From Vibrio amylolyticus (GTDB taxonomy: Bacteria; Pseudomonadota; Gammaproteobacteria; Enterobacterales; Vibrionaceae): a stretch of 64,000 nt of DNA. This document shows positions 1-13,458 of the stretch, one piece after another. Under the pieces are notes generated by a model, which searched no databases, was not told the DNA's origin, and was given only the letters and a program-made list of their open reading frames with translations. The DNA lies in the NCBI RefSeq assembly GCF_023145695.1, contig NZ_JAJHVV010000002.1, positions 310,001 to 374,000 on the forward strand. The letters run 5' to 3'. The translations under genes and the position numbers were made by a program. How positions within the stretch are numbered: the stretch's first letter is position 1; each line of letters opens with the position of its first letter.

Positions 1-2130
<2,130 letters not shown>

Positions 2131-2162
2131 CTAATTGTAAAAATAAGCATCTGGGAAACATA

Positions 2163-2181
2163 TTAGTAAAACTTTTACTAA
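2163..2181. promoter_or_regulatory. Operator-like perfect palindrome upstream of ebgA (probable EbgR site)
   Basis: TTAGTAAAACTTTTACTAA is a perfect inverted repeat, 9+1+9, about 80 bases upstream of the ebgA start. An imperfect LacI-type site with an AACGTT core (AGTGATAACGTTTTACT, 2190-2206) follows. LacI-family repressors bind such palindromes and ebgR is adjacent, so EbgR is the likely ligand; this is inference. Confidence 0.6.
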
Positions 2182-2375
2182 AATAAATTAGTGATAACGT
2201 TTTACTTTAACTGGATCACGTTTTTATCAGTGGCTGCCTAGAGAGATGTGATCGACTTAAAAGCAAAGGTTTTGGGTGAGTATCGGAGCGAATCGATGCT
2301 AAATATGCAACAAGTTAAGGATTGGTTTGAACGGGAAGATAGTGTCGATTGAAGTAAAAAATACAGGGAAATGAG

Positions 2376-2403
2376 TTAAAGCGCCGATAAATCAGCGCTT
2401 TAA
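2376..2403 (-). terminator. Stem-loop after ebgR, weak terminator candidate
   Basis: TTAAAGCGC and GCGCTTTAA form a 9-bp stem around a 10-base loop, 35 bases past the ebgR stop. No clear T tract follows on the minus strand, so it could be a weak terminator or an mRNA-end structure. Confidence 0.4.
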
Positions 2404-2437
2404 GTTTTAACTGGATGTAAAGAAGCGGTTTGGCTGG

Positions 2438-3915
<1,478 letters not shown>

Positions 3916-5460
3916 ATGAATAATAGATTTAAAACTGGTGCATTATGTGCGGCAATTGCACTATCATTTGTTTCTGGTCAGGCTTTATCTGAGCAGTATG
4001 AAGCTTCAAACCCTAATATTCTTATCTTATATGCTGATGATTTAGGGTATGGAGATCCGAGTTCATATGGTGGGAAGATAGACACTCCAAATATTGATGC
4101 TCTTGCGGAAAGTGGAATTCGTTTTACTGATGCTCATAGTCCTGCCGCTACATGTACACCTTCTAGGTATTCATTAATGACTGGTGAGCATGCATTTCGA
4201 ATTAACACTGATATTTTAGAAGGCAATGACCCGTTAATTATTCGACCGGATCAGCCAACGATTGCAAAAATGATGCTTGAAGAAGGTTACAAGACAGCAT
4301 ACGTTGGCAAGTGGCATCTTGGCATAGGTGATGGAAAAGGAGATGTTGATTGGAATCAACCATTTACACGTGGTGCTAATGATGTCGGCTTTGAATATAG
4401 TTTTCTTTTACCAGTAACAAATGATCGTGTACCAACGGTTTTTACTGAGAATGATGTCGTACTTGGATTAGATCCAAATGATCCAATTTATGTCAACTAT
4501 GATGAGCCTATTGGCGATCGCCCTAATGGAATGATTGATCGAGACTCGATGCGTCAGAAAGCAGATCTTCAGCATTCAGGCTCTGTTATTAACGGAATCA
4601 GTCGTATTGGTTGGCAGCAGGGGGGCGTTTCTGCTGAGTTTGTCGACGAAGAAGTATCATTTGAATTTGCAAAGAAAGCTTATGATTTCATTGATTCGTC
4701 ATTAGCAGAAGAGAAGCCATTCTTCTTATTCTTTGGTTTTACAGAGCCTCATGTACCAAGAGTCCCGCATGCAATGTTCGAAGGAAAGTCAGGACAAGGC
4801 CCACGTGGAGATTCAATTCTTCAGTTAGATTATGTCACTGGTCAAATTATTCAAGAGTTAAAAGATAGAGATATTTATGATAATACAATCATAATATTTA
4901 CATCCGATAATGGCCCTGTATTAAATGATGGTTATTTAGATGGAGCACCTAGATTACTCAATGGGCATACGCCATGGGGAGAGCTATATGGGTATGGTGG
5001 TAAGTATTCAGCATATGAGGCGAGTACCCGCGTTCCTACAATAATCTCTTATCCTAATGGTATTAAGAAAGGAGGCGAAAGTGATGCACTATTCAGTCAT
5101 ATTGACTTCTATCGTTCTTTTGCAAATTTACTTTCAGTCGACCTTGAAGATGGTGAAGCCATCGATAGTCAGGATGTACTTGACGCACTTCTTGATAGTA
5201 GCATGCCAGCAAGGAAGCAGATGATTCAAGAGTCATTTACACTTTCAGTTCGTGATGGTAATTGGAAATATGTACAACCACAAGTAAACAACAATATTTG
5301 GATTGAACAAGACAAGCATATAGATAGTGGGTTATTCCCTCACCCTCAGCTGTTTAATCTAAAAGTTGATCTTCAAGAGCAAAACAACTTGGCAAGTGAG
5401 AAACCTGAACGTGTTAAGAAAATGCAGGCTATGATTGATAAAGTTGTAGCTAGAAAATAG
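3916..5460 (+). CDS. Secreted type I (formylglycine) sulfatase
   Basis: A 514-residue alkaline-phosphatase-superfamily sulfatase (S1 family) that hydrolyses sulfate esters. Residues 1-25 look like a Sec signal peptide (MNNRF, hydrophobic core, cleavage near QALS-E), so it acts in the periplasm or outside the cell. The calcium-binding Asp pair sits in LYADDLGYGD (residues 41-42). The formylglycine motif is C80-T-P-S-R84, the Cys-type form that needs anSME or FGE maturation. GKWHLG, VPRVPH and TSDNGP are further active-site landmarks. An AGAGGGATGT ribosome-binding site precedes the ATG. The maturase gene follows 58 bases downstream. The neighbouring galactosidase and Leloir genes suggest a sulfated galactoside substrate, but sequence alone does not fix substrate or subfamily. 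The gene is more AT-rich than the gal genes beside it. Confidence 0.92.
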   Translation: MNNRFKTGALCAAIALSFVSGQALSEQYEASNPNILILYADDLGYGDPSSYGGKIDTPNIDALAESGIRFTDAHSPAATCTPSRYSLMTGEHAFRINTDILEGNDPLIIRPDQPTIAKMMLEEGYKTAYVGKWHLGIGDGKGDVDWNQPFTRGANDVGFEYSFLLPVTNDRVPTVFTENDVVLGLDPNDPIYVNYDEPIGDRPNGMIDRDSMRQKADLQHSGSVINGISRIGWQQGGVSAEFVDEEVSFEFAKKAYDFIDSSLAEEKPFFLFFGFTEPHVPRVPHAMFEGKSGQGPRGDSILQLDYVTGQIIQELKDRDIYDNTIIIFTSDNGPVLNDGYLDGAPRLLNGHTPWGELYGYGGKYSAYEASTRVPTIISYPNGIKKGGESDALFSHIDFYRSFANLLSVDLEDGEAIDSQDVLDALLDSSMPARKQMIQESFTLSVRDGNWKYVQPQVNNNIWIEQDKHIDSGLFPHPQLFNLKVDLQEQNNLASEKPERVKKMQAMIDKVVARK

Positions 5461-5518
5461 TAATTAGTTAGCCTAGTAATCTTTGGGTCTCTAGGCTTCT
5501 TACATTTGTCGGAAAAAT

Positions 5519-6829
5519 ATGAACTCTCAAGTAAATAATTGTCAAGTCATGGCTAAACCAAGCAGTTCACTTTGTAATTTAGACTGTGATTATTGTTTCT
5601 ATTTGGAAAAAGAAAAACTATATTCAAGTAAAATTAAAGTCATGGATGACCACACACTCAATAACTATATAAAGCAATATATAGATGCTCAGGAAACTAA
5701 TCATGTTTCATTTTCCTGGCAGGGGGGAGAGCCAACATTAATGGGGATCGATTTCTTTAAAAAAGCAATGGGTCTTCAAAGAAAACACAAAGGTAATAAG
5801 GTAATACTTAATACCTTCCAGACAAACGGGATATTAATTGATAGTGAATGGTGTGAATTTTTCAAAGAAAATAATTTCCTAGTTGGCGTATCTATTGATG
5901 GACCTAATACTTTACACGATAAATATCGTGTGAGTCGTAGTGGTAGGGGGACACATGATAAAGTCATGCAGTGTATTAGGTTGTTGAATGAACATGGTGT
6001 AGAGTTTAATTCACTAACTGTGGTTAACAACATCAATTGTGAATACCCTATAGAAGTTTATGAGCACTTAAAATCTTTGGGTGTAAAATATATGCAGTTT
6101 ATTCCTTTAGTGGAGCAAGAAGCTAGTGAAATAACTGAAGATGGATTAACTTTAATTTATCCTGGTAGTGGATATAAGGGGACTGTAACACCTTGGTCTG
6201 TAGAACCACGTAAGTATGGTAATTTTCTTTGTCAAATTTATGATAAATGGATAGTTTCTGACGTAAGTAAAGTTTTTGTTCAGATGTTTGATGCGACCCT
6301 TTCTGCACACCATACGGGTAAAACGGAACTGTGTACATTTTCAGAGACATGTGGCCATGCATTTGCACTGGAATCCAACGGAGACTTATATAACTGTGAT
6401 CATTTTGTATACCCAGAATACAAGGTTGGAAATATAAATGACACATCAATTCGTGAACTAAATAATACGCCAAAAGCGGTATCTTTTGGTGAGAATAAGA
6501 TGACAGCGTTATCAAGTGATTGTAAGAAGTGTGCCTACCTGAAATTATGTAATGGCGGCTGTCCAAAACATCAGTTTTCGAAATCTCCAAGTAATGAAAA
6601 TAACCATAACTACTTTTGTGAATCATATAAAATGTTTTTTTCACACACAGAACTACATTTTAGAATAATGAGTAAGCTATTAAATCAAAAACGCTCTCCC
6701 GTTGAGTTAATGTTACATATTAGAAATTCTCTTGAAGAGATGAGATTGTCACCGCCACTTAGAAATGAACGTTGTCTATGTGGAAGTGGTAATAAATTTA
6801 AGAAATGTTGCCATGGAAAATTGGCGTGA
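5519..6829 (+). CDS. Anaerobic sulfatase-maturating enzyme (radical SAM, SPASM, C-terminal SEC-C motif)
   Basis: A 436-residue radical SAM enzyme expected to oxidise the sulfatase active-site Cys to formylglycine in the cytoplasm before export. The CX3CX2C cluster-binding motif is C19-x3-C23-x2-C26 (SSLCNLDCDYCFY), and SWQGGEPTL is the SAM-binding GGEP motif. A SPASM domain with auxiliary-cluster cysteines covers about residues 260-370 (CTFSETCGHAF, YNCDHF, CKKCAYLKLCNGGCPKH). The last ~20 residues form a SEC-C-like zinc motif (CLCGSGNKFKKCCHGK), an extra tail that I recall only in some anSMEs. The start at 5519 has GGAAAAAT upstream. It forms a two-gene unit with the sulfatase and is equally AT-rich. 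Confidence 0.92.
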   Translation: MNSQVNNCQVMAKPSSSLCNLDCDYCFYLEKEKLYSSKIKVMDDHTLNNYIKQYIDAQETNHVSFSWQGGEPTLMGIDFFKKAMGLQRKHKGNKVILNTFQTNGILIDSEWCEFFKENNFLVGVSIDGPNTLHDKYRVSRSGRGTHDKVMQCIRLLNEHGVEFNSLTVVNNINCEYPIEVYEHLKSLGVKYMQFIPLVEQEASEITEDGLTLIYPGSGYKGTVTPWSVEPRKYGNFLCQIYDKWIVSDVSKVFVQMFDATLSAHHTGKTELCTFSETCGHAFALESNGDLYNCDHFVYPEYKVGNINDTSIRELNNTPKAVSFGENKMTALSSDCKKCAYLKLCNGGCPKHQFSKSPSNENNHNYFCESYKMFFSHTELHFRIMSKLLNQKRSPVELMLHIRNSLEEMRLSPPLRNERCLCGSGNKFKKCCHGKLA

Positions 6830-7014
6830 TTACTTCTATTGGTTAGTATCATGTTTACTTGTTGCATATAGTAAATATGATATTGGCCAATAATAGTTAA
6901 GAGCTATTATATTTTGACTAATCTATAAAAAGTATAATCAAGCTATTGTCCACCTCAGCTTGAGTAAACACTAATCTTTGTGACGACCTATGATAAACCT
7001 TCCTTAGCTGAGGC

Positions 7015-7035
7015 TTTAGTAAAACTTTAGTAGAG
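7015..7035 (+). promoter_or_regulatory. Tandem TTTAGTAAAA-type repeat upstream of gal operon
   Basis: TTTAGTAAAA, one C, then TTTAGTAGAG: two near-identical half-sites in direct orientation, 11 bases apart. The first copy matches the half-site of the ebgA palindrome and of the ygjH tandem repeat. It is probably a protein-binding site; the protein is not known. Confidence 0.4.
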
Positions 7036-7161
7036 ATCCCATCGTATGTGTCTATTATAAACCCCCATTAATTTTCAATTAAATTATTGTTATTTAGTTA
7101 TTTTTGTTTGAACTGTGTATAGCTTAATCGCTCATTGTAAGACCATTACTTTAAATTACTT

Positions 7162-7177
7162 GTGGAAACGTTTACAC
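7162..7177. promoter_or_regulatory. GalR operator upstream of galE
   Basis: GTGGAAACGTTTACAC fits the GalR/GalS consensus (GTGNAANCGNTTNCAC) at every fixed position. It lies 110 bases upstream of the galE start. With galR present in the same locus, repression of galETKM by GalR, relieved by galactose, is the natural reading. Confidence 0.85.
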
Positions 7178-7286
7178 AATGCGAATTTGATCACAGAACA
7201 CGATCGGGTTTGGTTGGTAGACTTCGAGGCATACAAAAGTCGTTGCGCAAAAGCAGCACGGACAGAAGCATTAAAGAGAGGCAGAA

Positions 7287-8306
7287 GTGAAAGTACTTAT
7301 CACTGGCGGTATGGGATATATAGGTAGCCACACCTGTGTACAAATGATTGAAGCAGGGCTTGAGCCAATTATTGTTGATAACTTATGTAACGCCAATGTC
7401 GAAGTGTTGAGCCGAATTAAAGCGTTAACAGGCGTAAGACCTACCTTCTACCTAGGTGACATTCGAGATGAGGCTTTCCTAGATTCTGTCTTCCGTGATC
7501 ATGACATTCAATCTGTTATCCATTTTGCAGGCTTAAAAGCCGTTGGTGAGTCTGTTGCTAAGCCGCTTGAATACTACGACAACAACGTTAATGGATCTCT
7601 GGTATTAGCACGTTCAATGCGAAAAGCAGGCGTGAAGAGTATCGTCTTTAGTTCATCAGCAACCGTGTATGGCGATCCTGAAATCGTGCCAATTACTGAA
7701 AGCTCTCCGACAGGGGCAACAACCAACCCATACGGTCGCAGTAAGTACATGGTAGAGCAGTGCTTTGCTGATCTGTTTGAAGCTGAAAGTGACTGGAGCA
7801 TTACGCTGCTGCGTTACTTTAACCCTGTTGGCGCGCACCCATCTGGCACCATGGGCGAAGACCCACAAGGCATTCCAAATAATCTCATGCCTTTTATTGC
7901 ACAAGTAGCAGTAGGCCGTCGTGAAAAGCTTGCGGTATTTGGTAACGACTATTCAACTCCTGATGGTACCGGTGTGCGTGATTACATCCACGTTATGGAT
8001 TTAGCAGATGGCCATATTGCAGCGTTAAAGTCAGTGGGTGAGACAGCGGGTTTGCATATCTACAACCTAGGAACAGGCAAAGGTTCAAGTGTATTAGAGA
8101 TGGTTGAAGCCTTTGGTACAGCGTGTGGTCACCCGATAGCGTATGAGCTTTGTCCTCGTCGCCCTGGTGATATTGCCGAGTGTTGGGCAAGCACGACGAA
8201 AGCGGAGCGAGAGCTTAACTGGAAGGCAAACCGTTCTATTTCAGACATGACATCTGATACCTGGAATTGGCAGTCCAATAATCCACAAGGCTACTCAGCA
8301 GAGTAA
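7287..8306 (+). CDS. galE: UDP-glucose 4-epimerase
   Basis: A 339-residue short-chain dehydrogenase/reductase-type enzyme interconverting UDP-galactose and UDP-glucose with bound NAD. The Rossmann motif GGMGYIGSH is at residues 7-15, HFAGLKAVGES and SSSATVYG follow, and the catalytic YxxxK is in PYGRSKYMVEQ. Length matches E. coli GalE (338). The start is GTG at 7287, preceded by AAGAGAGG. It is first in galE-galT-galK-galM, with a GalR box upstream. UDP-galactose made here can also feed polysaccharide synthesis. Confidence 0.97.
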   Translation: MKVLITGGMGYIGSHTCVQMIEAGLEPIIVDNLCNANVEVLSRIKALTGVRPTFYLGDIRDEAFLDSVFRDHDIQSVIHFAGLKAVGESVAKPLEYYDNNVNGSLVLARSMRKAGVKSIVFSSSATVYGDPEIVPITESSPTGATTNPYGRSKYMVEQCFADLFEAESDWSITLLRYFNPVGAHPSGTMGEDPQGIPNNLMPFIAQVAVGRREKLAVFGNDYSTPDGTGVRDYIHVMDLADGHIAALKSVGETAGLHIYNLGTGKGSSVLEMVEAFGTACGHPIAYELCPRRPGDIAECWASTTKAERELNWKANRSISDMTSDTWNWQSNNPQGYSAE

Positions 8307-8366
8307 AGGCCGTTTGGTCATCCGCGCCACCGAATTTAAGAATGAATTTTAGAGTGAGTAAGTAAC

Positions 8367-9422
8367 ATGTCGAATATTGAATTTAATCCCGTTGATCACC
8401 CACATCGCCGCTACAACCCACTAACGGGTGAGTGGCTACTGGTTTCGCCGCATCGTGCAAAGCGCCCTTGGAGTGGTCAAGATGAGAAGCCGAGCTATGA
8501 ACAGCTAGCGACTTACGAAGAGAAGTGTTTCCTTTGCCCGACGAACGAGCGTATTTCCGGCGATAAAAACCCGGACTATCAAGGCACCTACGTATTCGGT
8601 AATGATTTTGCGGCATTAATGACGGATTCACCTGAAGCTCCGGAGTCTGATAACCCCCTATTTCAGACCAAAGGTGCACGCGGCTTGAGCCGTGTTATCT
8701 GTTTCTCTCCTGATCACAGTAAAACCTTACCGGAGCTATCAGTACCTGCTCTACGTGATGTGGTTGATACCTGGAATGACCAAATCGAAGAGCTTGGTAA
8801 AGATTATGTTTGGGTTCAAGCGTTTGAGAATAAGGGTGAAACCATGGGCTGCTCACAGCCGCACCCTCATGGTCAAATCTGGGCGAACAGTTTTTTACCT
8901 AATGAAATTGAACGTAAAAACCGCAACCAAGAAGAGTATTTCCAAAAATATGGTCGTCCTTTGTTGGTTGATTATGTTGAAGCGGAAATGGAAGACGGCT
9001 CTCGCACTGTCGTTGAAACAGAACATTGGATTGCGGTTGTCCCTTACTGGGCAGCCTGGCCGTTTGAAACCATGCTGTTGCCAAAAGCTCACATTCGCCG
9101 CATGAGTGAATTAACGGATGAGCAAAGAGATGACTTAGCGCTAGCGCTGAAAAAGCTGACGAGCCGTTACGATAACTTATTCCAGTGTACGTTCCCGTAC
9201 TGCATGGGCTGGCACTACGCACCATTCTTCGAAGAAGGCGCGAGCATTGATCACTGGCAGCTACACGCGGTGTTCTATCCGCCTCTACTACGTAGCGCTT
9301 CCGTTCGTAAGTTCATGGTGGGCTACGAAATGCTTGCTGAAACTCAGAGAGACCTGACGGCAGAGCAAGCCGCTCAGCGACTACGAGATCTAAGCGACGT
9401 GCATTACAAAGAGCAAAAATAG
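8367..9422 (+). CDS. galT: Galactose-1-phosphate uridylyltransferase
   Basis: A 351-residue HIT-superfamily transferase exchanging UMP between UDP-glucose and galactose-1-phosphate. The active site [12 protein letters not shown] carries the catalytic [12 protein letters not shown] near residue 52 is the first zinc/iron-binding segment, and [26 protein letters not shown] is the conserved C-terminal region. Length agrees with E. coli GalT (348). It lies 60 bases after galE and 82 bases before galK, same strand, so it is part of one operon. Confidence 0.97.
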   Translation: MSNIEFNPVDHPHRRYNPLTGEWLLVSPHRAKRPWSGQDEKPSYEQLATYEEKCFLCPTNERISGDKNPDYQGTYVFGNDFAALMTDSPEAPESDNPLFQTKGARGLSRVICFSPDHSKTLPELSVPALRDVVDTWNDQIEELGKDYVWVQAFENKGETMGCSQPHPHGQIWANSFLPNEIERKNRNQEEYFQKYGRPLLVDYVEAEMEDGSRTVVETEHWIAVVPYWAAWPFETMLLPKAHIRRMSELTDEQRDDLALALKKLTSRYDNLFQCTFPYCMGWHYAPFFEEGASIDHWQLHAVFYPPLLRSASVRKFMVGYEMLAETQRDLTAEQAAQRLRDLSDVHYKEQK

Positions 9423-9504
9423 CTCGGTAAATAAAGAAAACTTAGGGCAGTGATGTTAATTCATCGTTGCCCAATAACAATTTAGAATTTTAGTGAGAAC
9501 CCCA

Positions 9505-10665
9505 ATGTCAGAACTAATCCAAAATGCAAAAGCCTCCTTTGAGCAGGTACTTAGTTACAAGCCAAGCCATATCATTCAAGCGCCAGGTCGCGTGAATTTG
9601 ATTGGCGAACACACCGATTATAACGACGGCTTTGTGCTTCCGTGCGCCATTAACTACCAAACGGTTGTTGCTGCGGCTAAGCGTGATGACAATATTGTTC
9701 GTGTGATTTCTGTTGATTATGACAACGCGGTTGATGAGTTCTCGATTGATGAAGAGATTACTTTCCAACAAGACAAAATGTGGGCGAACTACATTCGCGG
9801 TGTTGTGAAGTGCTTACTGGCTCGTGGCTATGAGCTCGGTGGTGCTGATCTTTCTGTTACTGGCAACGTACCACAAGGAGCAGGGCTTAGTTCATCAGCT
9901 GCTCTTGAAGTCGTGATCGGCCAAACCTTTAAGGTGCTGTTTAATCTAGAAATCAGCCAAGCTGAAATTGCACTTAACGGCCAACAAGCAGAGAACGAAT
10001 TTGTTGGTTGTAACTGCGGCATTATGGATCAGATGATTTCGGCAGAAGGTCGTGAGAACCATGCCATGTTATTGGATTGTCGTAGCCTAGAAACACAAGC
10101 GGTCTCGATGCCTGAAGACATGTCTGTTGTCATCATCAACTCAAACAAAAAACGTGGTTTGGTAGACAGCGAATACAACACTCGCCGTGAGCAATGTGAA
10201 GAAGCCGCGCGCATCTTTGGCGTGAAAGCACTTCGTGATGTGACGATTGAACAGTTCAATGCCAAAGCGAGTGAACTTGATGAGATGGTTGCTAAGCGTG
10301 CTCGTCATGTGATCACTGAAAACGACCGCACGGTTGAAGCGGCGGAAGCACTTCGTAAAGGCGATATGATTCGTATGGGCGAGCTGATGGCTCAGTCTCA
10401 TGCTTCAATGCGTGATGATTTTGAAATCACAGTGAAAGAAGTAGATGCGTTGGTTGAGATCGTTAAAGACGTCATTAGCACTCAAGGCGGCGTTCGCATG
10501 ACAGGTGGTGGCTTTGGTGGTTGTATTGTCGCATTGGTACCACCAGCGCTTGTTGATGATGTTAAAGCGGCGGTTGAAGCAAAATACCAAGCAGCAACAG
10601 GCTTAAAAGAGTCTATTTATGTATGCCAAGCTAAACCAGGTGCAGGCTTGGTTGAGGTTAAGTAA
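9505..10665 (+). CDS. galK: Galactokinase
   Basis: A GHMP-family kinase phosphorylating galactose at C1 with ATP, the entry step of the Leloir pathway. Landmarks are the galactokinase signature [20 protein letters not shown] near residue 30, the ATP-binding loop [15 protein letters not shown], the catalytic Asp in GIMDQM, and the C-terminal [12 protein letters not shown]. An in-frame GTG lies 12 bases upstream at 9493, but I chose the ATG at 9505 (MSELIQ) because it matches the usual Vibrio N-terminus and has GTGAGAA at suitable spacing. It gives 386 residues against 382 in E. coli. galM begins 6 bases after the stop. Confidence 0.96.
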   Translation: MSELIQNAKASFEQVLSYKPSHIIQAPGRVNLIGEHTDYNDGFVLPCAINYQTVVAAAKRDDNIVRVISVDYDNAVDEFSIDEEITFQQDKMWANYIRGVVKCLLARGYELGGADLSVTGNVPQGAGLSSSAALEVVIGQTFKVLFNLEISQAEIALNGQQAENEFVGCNCGIMDQMISAEGRENHAMLLDCRSLETQAVSMPEDMSVVIINSNKKRGLVDSEYNTRREQCEEAARIFGVKALRDVTIEQFNAKASELDEMVAKRARHVITENDRTVEAAEALRKGDMIRMGELMAQSHASMRDDFEITVKEVDALVEIVKDVISTQGGVRMTGGGFGGCIVALVPPALVDDVKAAVEAKYQAATGLKESIYVCQAKPGAGLVEVK

Positions 10666-10671
10666 CAGAAG

Positions 10672-11736
10672 ATGACTCAATCACTGTTAACCACAATGAA
10701 AAAAGCGGTAGCCTATGATGGTCACCCAGCTAATTTGGCTGAGCTAACTAACCGCAATGGCTTTTCAATCGTTGTGATGGATATAGGCGCCACTTGGCTG
10801 AGCTGCCAGGTTCCGGTTCATGGAGAACCTTCTAGAGAAGTGATACTAGGTGTCTCGACTATGGAAGACTTTCAAAAGCATGGAACTTATCTCGGAGCTA
10901 CCGTTGGGCGCTATGCTAACCGTATCGCGAATGGTCAGTTTGAAATTGATGGTCAGAGCTATCAAGTTAACACCAATCAAGCGGGTAACTGTTTGCATGG
11001 TGGTGAGAATGGTTTTGATAAACGTCGCTGGGCGATCGTCGAACAGAGTGAACGATGCGTCGTGATGAGATTACATTCTGTCGATGGTGATCAGGGCTTT
11101 CCTGGGAACTTATCGGTACTGGTGACGTATCAATTGAATGATGAAAACCAAGTCTCTATCAACTATCGAGCAACAACGGACAAAGCAACGCCAGTTAACC
11201 TAACGAACCACAGTTACTTTAACTTGCTGGGCGCTGAATCAGGCGAGGATTGTAAGCAGCATGCTGTACAGATTCTTGCTGATCAATACCTGCCGACGAC
11301 TGACACAGGGATCCCTTTGGATAAGCCTGTTTCAGTAAGTGACACTAGCTTTGATTTTCGTCAGCCAAAAACAATTGCTCAAGATCTTTTTAAAGGCGAA
11401 CAGCAAGTGAGTGCCAAAGGCTACGATCACAGCTTTGTGTTTAATAGCAAGTCACAAGGTGTTGCTTTGGTTGCCAGTGTGATTTCGCCAGATGAGAAGA
11501 TTCAGCTTGATGTATGGACCGATAAACCGGCCATGCAGCTTTATAGCGGAAATTACTTGGCAGGCACACCCAATCGACGTGGTGGAGAGTATGAAGATTA
11601 CGCAGGCTTAGCGTTAGAAACACAGTTTTTACCTGATGCGCCTAATCATCCTGAGTGGGAACATCCAAGTTCAATTTTACATCCAGAGCAAGAGTATCTA
11701 TCAACGACTTGCTATCAGTTTAAAGCTCTAGGTTAA
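10672..11736 (+). CDS. galM: Aldose 1-epimerase (galactose mutarotase)
   Basis: A 354-residue mutarotase converting beta-D-galactose to the alpha anomer used by GalK, which matters when galactose comes from beta-galactosidase cleavage. The fold landmarks NRIANGQFEIDG and NCLHGGENGFDKRRW, the catalytic His region NLTNHSYFNL and the catalytic Glu in ALETQFLPDAPNHP are all present. It starts 6 bases after galK, so translation is likely coupled. It is the last gene of the gal operon, with a strong terminator 48 bases later. Confidence 0.95.
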   Translation: MTQSLLTTMKKAVAYDGHPANLAELTNRNGFSIVVMDIGATWLSCQVPVHGEPSREVILGVSTMEDFQKHGTYLGATVGRYANRIANGQFEIDGQSYQVNTNQAGNCLHGGENGFDKRRWAIVEQSERCVVMRLHSVDGDQGFPGNLSVLVTYQLNDENQVSINYRATTDKATPVNLTNHSYFNLLGAESGEDCKQHAVQILADQYLPTTDTGIPLDKPVSVSDTSFDFRQPKTIAQDLFKGEQQVSAKGYDHSFVFNSKSQGVALVASVISPDEKIQLDVWTDKPAMQLYSGNYLAGTPNRRGGEYEDYAGLALETQFLPDAPNHPEWEHPSSILHPEQEYLSTTCYQFKALG

Positions 11737-11783
11737 TTAAATGTCGGGGGGCAGATAATTAACACGCCCTGTTTGGAGCTCAG

Positions 11784-11835
11784 GCCTTATTGAAACTTAC
11801 AATTAGTCCAAGTAAGTATCAATAAGGCTTTTTTT
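11784..11835 (+). terminator. Rho-independent terminator of galETKM
   Basis: GCCTTATTGAAACTTAC and GTAAGTATCAATAAGGC form a 17-bp stem with one mismatch around an 11-base loop, followed by seven T. It lies between galM and the convergent galR. Confidence 0.9.
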
Positions 11836-11871
11836 GTTTTTGATAAGGAGCTGGGCGAGAAAGGGGCTGTC

Positions 11872-12876
11872 TTATCCTGCTAACTTACTGACAGAATCTC
11901 GGCGAACCAAGGTGGGTGAGAACATCACCGGTTCATTTTCTACAGGTTCACTTTTTGCTAATGACAGCGCTAAACGTGTCGCTTTTTCAGCCATCATTTG
12001 TATCGGGTAACGTACTGTTGTGAGGCTTGGGTGCGTGTAGCGGGCGATTAACCCATCATCGAAACCGATGATCGACATTTTCTCAGGCACTTGGATACCA
12101 TTTTCCATTGCGATAGACAAAGCGCCAGCCGCCATGTAGTCGTTATAGGCTACGACTGCATCAATATCCAAAGACTTAGTCAATAAGTTGGTCATTGCGG
12201 CCTCACCGCCATCACTGCTTGGTTCGCTATGTTCAACGTAACTTTTTGGCAAGCTTATGTTGTTGTCTTTGAGGGCTGCAAGGTAGCCTTCAACGCGCTC
12301 GTCGGCATCTTCAATTTCATGGTTTGAAGCGATACAGGCGATTTTTTTATGACCGTGACGAATCAGATATTCCGTCGCTAGGTAAGCACCTTTATGGTTA
12401 TCAAGAGAGATACAACGCGATGCGATTTCCGGAATATGGCGATTGATGATCACGAGACCTTTAACTTCTTTAGCGTAATCAACCAGCTCTTGGTCGGGTA
12501 AGGCTTTAGAGTGAACAACCAGTGCATCACAGCGGTTATTTATCAGCAATTCAATTGCGCGGCGCTCTTCGTCTTCGTTATGGTAACCATTGCCCACAAG
12601 TATGTGCTTATTATCTTTATGCGCTTCGGTATCCACAGCTTTCACTAATGTTCCAAAGAAGGGATCAGAAACATCACCGACTAATACGCCGACCGTATTG
12701 GTACTTTGGCTTACGAGTGCTTTTGCCGCTGCATTTGGTCGATAGCCCAGTTTCTGCATAGCAGCATTCACTGACTCGATGGACTTTTTACTTGCTTTAG
12801 GTGACTTGTTAATTACCCTTGAAACAGTGGCAATCGAAACGCCTGCTTCTTTTGCTACATCCTTAATAGTGGCCAT
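11872..12876 (-). CDS. galR: Galactose operon repressor (LacI/GalR family)
   Basis: A 334-residue repressor. The helix-turn-helix MATIKDVAKEAGVSIATVSRVIN is followed by the SPKAS hinge and a sugar-binding core with GVLVGDVSDPFFGTLVKAV, GNGYHNEDEERRAIELL, ISLDNHKGAYLATEYLI and MSIIGFDDGLIARYTHPSLTTVRYP. All are shared with E. coli GalR, which is 343 residues. It should repress galETKM and, through the GTGTAAACGTT box near 12998, probably its own promoter. It converges on galM and diverges from ygjH. It is distinct from ebgR, the second LacI-type gene here. Confidence 0.92.
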   Translation of the reverse strand: MATIKDVAKEAGVSIATVSRVINKSPKASKKSIESVNAAMQKLGYRPNAAAKALVSQSTNTVGVLVGDVSDPFFGTLVKAVDTEAHKDNKHILVGNGYHNEDEERRAIELLINNRCDALVVHSKALPDQELVDYAKEVKGLVIINRHIPEIASRCISLDNHKGAYLATEYLIRHGHKKIACIASNHEIEDADERVEGYLAALKDNNISLPKSYVEHSEPSSDGGEAAMTNLLTKSLDIDAVVAYNDYMAAGALSIAMENGIQVPEKMSIIGFDDGLIARYTHPSLTTVRYPIQMMAEKATRLALSLAKSEPVENEPVMFSPTLVRRDSVSKLAG

Positions 12877-12997
12877 GGTTTACCTCATACTTATCCTTCC
12901 CGTATTTAACACTGTGAGTGTAAATAAGGCAAACGGTGAATCAATTCACTTGTATAAATGGGATCTTTACCACTTGAAAATAGGATGATTACTGTTA

Positions 12998-13012
12998 GTG
13001 TAAACGTTATTG

Positions 13013-13013
<1 letters not shown>
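12998..13013. promoter_or_regulatory. Partial GalR box between galR and ygjH
   Basis: GTGTAAACGTTATTGT matches the left and central part of the GalR consensus but has lost the right half. It sits 122 bases upstream of the galR start and directly abuts the tandem repeat before ygjH, so it could serve autoregulation, ygjH control or both. Confidence 0.5.
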
Positions 13014-13375
<362 letters not shown>

Positions 13376-13458
13376 TCTGATTATGAAAAGAGATGTCCGC
13401 ACTGATTTGCGGACATTAAATTGAGAGCGTGCTTAATACTTACCTTCTACGGTACATA

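Larger units (their letters stand above)
6830..7286. other. Control region upstream of galE (no gene)
   Basis: This 457-base gap holds an 8-bp inverted repeat with distant arms (CCTCAGCT 6953-6960, AGCTGAGG 7006-7013), a tandem TTTAGTAAAA-type repeat (7015-7035) and a GalR box (7162-7177). No transcription terminator is evident after the maturase gene. An open frame at 7115-7327 runs through the GalR box and into galE, and I reject it as a gene. Confidence 0.6.

Noticed and set aside
6123..6644. A 173-codon minus-strand frame inside the maturase gene
   Set aside because: It lies wholly opposite a well-identified radical SAM gene and has an unnatural composition rich in His, Tyr and Ser.
7115..7327. 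A 70-codon frame upstream of galE
   Set aside because: It runs through the GalR operator and 41 bases into galE in another frame, with no recognised family; most likely non-coding.
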